Shown here: positions 60,584 to 64,000 of the stretch, piece by piece
Layout of the letters: every line of letters starts with the position of its first letter
Numbering within the stretch: position 1 is the first letter of the stretch
Assembly (NCBI GenBank): GCA_963281155.1
Contig: CAUJLY010000001.1
Location: 2,728,001 to 2,792,000, forward strand
Direction: 5' to 3'
Length of the DNA: 64,000 nucleotides
Source: Rhabditophanes sp. KR3021
Lineage: Eukaryota; Nematoda; Chromadorea; Rhabditida; Alloionematidae
Made by a program: the position numbers and the translations under genes
Notes under the pieces: model-generated
Seen by the model: the letters and a program-made list of their open reading frames with translations, nothing else
The model's database searches: none
What the model was told of the DNA's origin: nothing

Positions 60584-61566
60584 TTATTTCTGTTCTGAAA
60601 TGTTGGTTGTGCTTGGGTGAATTGTGGTGACATGCTTTCCACCAACTAATTTTGCAAAGTTGCCAATCATGGCTCTCATTTCACCATTACAAAAAATAAT
60701 AATAATTCCAAAAGATGACAAATAAACAAGGCCCTGAATATTTGCTACAACTGAATAATCAAGTCCAGGAATTGTAATTCTGCTAAAAAAATGAAAGATG
60801 AATTCGTTAAAAAGAAGCGTGGCAGAAACAGCAACACACTGAAAAGCATAAATGTTCTCACGTTTTCTTTTCTTATCAATTTGAATAGACCCAAAGGCTG
60901 TTTGATGTTTAGCTGCCTGCTTTGTATTGTTGTGAATACGAAGTAAGATAAGGATATCAAAAATAAATGAAAGTCCAAGTATAATGAAACTAGGGTACAT
61001 GTCAAAGACGGTAGCAACCCAAAATTTACATGGCGACTCGATGAAAGTCCATTCCTTTAAATACACTGGTTCAAAATAAAATGTACAGTCAGCACTAATC
61101 ATGTATGGAATCATGTGGACAAAGGCAATAATCCAAATCAAGCTTGTATAAATCTTTGCTATTTGTTTAGTGAAATGCTGGAAGTAATAAAATTCCGCAA
61201 AAACAGCCATTAAACGGTTGATACCTAACGTAAATAAATATAGTATTTTATTTAGTTAAACCTACTCAAAAGCAAATGCGACCAGAAAATTCCTTTCCAA
61301 CAAAACATTTGGATCATTCCGTAAATTCTTTGAGCAATAGTGACATTTTCATTTTCATCAGGATACAAGGTAACAAGATGTGTAACAGTGTTTAGGGATA
61401 AGATTATTAAAGTTGAATTAAACACTGAAATTGAGATCACTATATACCCAAAGCCATTTTGAAGTGACTTCATTTTCAAAACACCATAAATGCAAATAGC
61501 ATGAGCTATGATCCCAATAGGGCCAATAATAAGGTCGACTATTATCAAAGTGATATCTTTCTTCAT
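60584..61566 (-). CDS. Serpentine chemoreceptor, Srx-like
   Basis: Exon 1 61566-61266 and exon 2 61224-60584, joined by a 41 bp phase-1 intron with donor 'gtaggt', give about 313 residues. The splice recreates 'LLLSINRLMAVF', the Srx helix-3 motif (S-x-N-R-x-x-A-V-F). Other Srx features are an extracellular 'ADCTFYFEP...SPCKF' with two cysteines and 'KKRKRENIYAFQCVAVSATL' before helix 6. Also present are 'LSSFGIIIIFCNGEMRAMI', close to the helix-7 F-N-x-E-x-R form, and a Ser/Thr-rich tail. The frame is intact. Expected role: chemosensory GPCR. Confidence 0.85.
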
Positions 61567-64000
61567 GATTAGAAATATTAAAGCATACGTAAAATATACA
61601 CTTTCCTAAAAGTAAATTGTATGTTTGTTTAGTCCTTTATATACATGCACCTTGAAAAGCCAATCAGATTTAAAACTTTTTGGTAGAAGACTGAAAAGAA
61701 ATTAATGACATTCATTTTCGCCTAATTATAATGATATATTTTATGTAAACGAAACATACTACGTCTTTTAAGCATATATACTTTTCTTTATTTATATGAC
61801 TAACATAAGGATAAAATGTAATCAAGAATAAACAGAAGGAAGTTTATTATATACTAATTGAAGTTTGAAGAAATATGAATAATTCCCAAACATGACTGAT
61901 AATTTGTAAAGAATGACAAGCACATGTTAAACTTTCACTAATTAATTGTTTTGGCATATGAATTTGAAAGGGTAAAAATGAGGAAAATGACACAAAGTTA
62001 ATTGCTTGTTTTTTAAAGTGATGCAAAAATTATAGTTTGGAAGGTAATAGATTAGGTTGGCATTTAGTAATTAATTTTTTCTTGTTTTCAGGAAGCACCG
62101 GTATTATTGCCTTTGTGTTGTGATTTAGGCTGTTAAAAGAATCTTTAGGTAACCTTAATCTACAGCCAACGGATGGATGACGTTACAAGCTTGTTTTGTT
62201 TAAAAAATTATCAAAATAAATATATTTTGATTTAATATTACAAGAAGTTCTAAATTTGGTGACAATGACTGTAGATTATCTTTAAAAATGCGTCGTATTG
62301 TTCATTTTGTCAAATTGAAATTGCTTAAAGAATTATTATTGTTCAATTAATAATATAGTAAGCTGAATAGAATTGCTAAAAGAATAGAAACTTCTCATAA
62401 CTATAAAACTCTAAAAATAACTGTGACATCAGAAGTTTTGTTAAATAGTACAATGTTTTTTTCTTTATTTTATAAAATATTTGTTAAGAAAAATATAATC
62501 AAATATCAAGCTAAATACATTTTCGATGGACTTTATTCGGCTAAAAATGATGTTAATAAATTTGATTCATTAATGTAGGAGTTTTAATGCCAAATGATTG
62601 AAACGAAGAATTGAAAGGTTAGTGGCGCAGTGCATTTGTTGAGATAATTACTTTTATCAAATGCTATATTTGGAAGTTGAGTAAATGGGTTTGATGAGCC
62701 AAGATGATATTTAATAAAAGTCCCTCATTAACATTTACTTTTTTCGTATACTTGAATCCCCTTTGAGAATGACATATTGTGATTTGTTAATATCATTAGA
62801 TGATTCAATGTTTAATTAAATAAATAAAAGCTTTTATTAACCACTAAAAAATTCCCTCATTATATTTCAATATAAACTTCTCTTATCTTCAGATTCAATT
62901 AATCCATATGATTACTTAAAACAATCAAATTCATTCTGACTTAAAGCTGATTATTGGTATATAAAAATAATAAAACAAGATAATGCAGGGAAAGCAAATC
63001 GGAAAACACCTTTTCTGATTCGATTTCCATACTTGAAAGTAATAATTAATATGCATTTCTAATTCTTAAGATAAATAAAACAATATTTCTATGTATATTA
63101 CCTCAAAAATAACAAAATAGCATATGAGTATTTTTAAAATCAGAGTAGTGTAATTTTCTAATCAACACTTGTTATTAAAAAGGTAATTTGCAAGGAAGCA
63201 AAAAGGAAGTTAATTTGTATTATTTTCAAAAGTTCTAAAATTGTACTCAAATCCAATGAACTTACCAAATTCAAGGCTAATAATAAAAAAATTCATTTTT
63301 AGGCTCGTTATGTATAAAAATAAAAATTTGTTTGATTAATATGACCAAAAGGCTTGAACTAAAGTTTATAAATATTTTATTTTTAATTCCTGATTATCCT
63401 TAATTATTAATACAAAAAGATATGACGGTCAGATATGCACATTTATATGTCTTTGAGTTTGTCATTGCAAGTCAAACAAATTGTTGTTATTACAATTATA
63501 CTTTTTATTATTGCAACTGCTTCTTACGAATTCTAAATATGTTACATTTAGTCTTTAATTGCGTGGCTTGTATGTTATTTTCACAAAATATTGAAATTAA
63601 TATTTCAACAATTATCTCCAATAAAAATGTAAGTTTGTGGCTGTTAAAGTTCAGTGTTGTGTTAGGGTGAACAATAAGCCGATGATACAATAATGACTTT
63701 ATTGGGTGAAATGGATAAGTAAAGGTCACGTGTTAAAGGAGTGAGATAATCATCAAGTCTATCCTATTTATAAACTTGATGTTATTATGTACTTTGTATC
63801 AAAGCAGTGGTTCTTACCTCTGAGAAAAAACGCTACATCAATAATACTGTTTAATCCAGAAATTTAACTTGAACTCCCATAGGAAAATGTCTGATTTACA
63901 AGAAAGCAGTACATGTTTTTTATCACACGAATTAAAAACATAATACCTAGGTTCAGATAATTTTATTTCCTATATAAGAAGTATTGTTGTAGTACTTACT
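61567..64000. other. AT-rich intergenic region to the window edge
   Basis: About 2.4 kb with short ORFs only (63422-63670 plus, 63729-63508 minus), which mirror each other and show no family resemblance. No RNA gene recognised. Confidence 0.45.

Noticed and set aside
63422..63729. Mirror ORFs near the right edge
   Set aside because: They overlap each other on opposite strands and neither has family resemblance.
1..64000. CRISPR arrays, bacterial operons, prophage or complete transposons
   Set aside because: No regular direct repeats with spacers, no transposase or reverse-transcriptase motifs; the content is nematode nuclear DNA.

Overview
This is an AT-rich eukaryotic (nematode) chromosomal window. 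The evidence is the gene content: several nematode-only serpentine chemoreceptor families (Str/Srd-like, Sra-superfamily/Sre-like and Srx-like), a CHK/DUF1679 kinase-like gene, a CYP2-clan P450 with short introns, and mostly 38-70 bp GT-AG introns with T-rich acceptors. No operon-type bacterial features, viral genes or complete transposons were recognised. The species cannot be fixed from this stretch. Short introns and very high AT would suit several nematode clades.

Layout. 1-1.2 kb: partial CHK-like kinase gene (minus). 1.8-2.1 kb: a GC-rich island that reads as an SRP (7SL) RNA gene. 2.9-9.8 kb: chemoreceptor pseudogene, an intact Sre-like receptor, a secreted IgGFc-binding-like protein, an Srx-like receptor. 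10.3 kb: tRNA-derived relic. 11.4-11.9 kb: small type I membrane protein. 13.4-15.8 kb: an Sre-like and a Str-like receptor, convergent. 16.5-17.8 kb: intronless class-3 aldehyde dehydrogenase. 19.5-20.5 kb: two small secreted proteins sharing a C-x6-C motif that resembles the allatostatin-C core. 21.2-22.8 kb: cytochrome P450 with a late in-frame TAG.

23.8-36.5 kb is an accessory zone of decaying chemoreceptor copies (Str-like, Sri/Srh-like), a fragment of a K-Cl cotransporter N-terminus and a small membrane-protein gene. 38.3-46.0 kb holds one large multi-exon gene for a Ser/Pro-rich coiled-coil protein with two alternative first exons. It resembles apical-junction/cytoskeletal scaffolds, with AJM-1 as a weak candidate. 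48.2-53.6 kb: a 4-TM protein, an Elongin-A-like protein, two weak coding relics and a 570-residue F-box/LRR-like protein. 54-57.5 kb: an Sre-like and a Str-like receptor. 58.6-59.4 kb: a broken PIAS-like (SAP + PINIT) fragment. 60.6-61.6 kb: Srx-like receptor. The rest is AT-rich intergenic DNA.

A recurring theme is genes that are complete except for one small lesion: a single in-frame stop, or an apparent one-base frameshift (usually a missing base). Genuine recent pseudogenisation and base-level assembly error both fit, and sequencing would separate them. The genes do not form one pathway. The window looks like an environmental-sensing/xenobiotic cluster (receptors, P450, ALDH, CHK-like kinase, secreted proteins) interrupted by one conserved structural gene.
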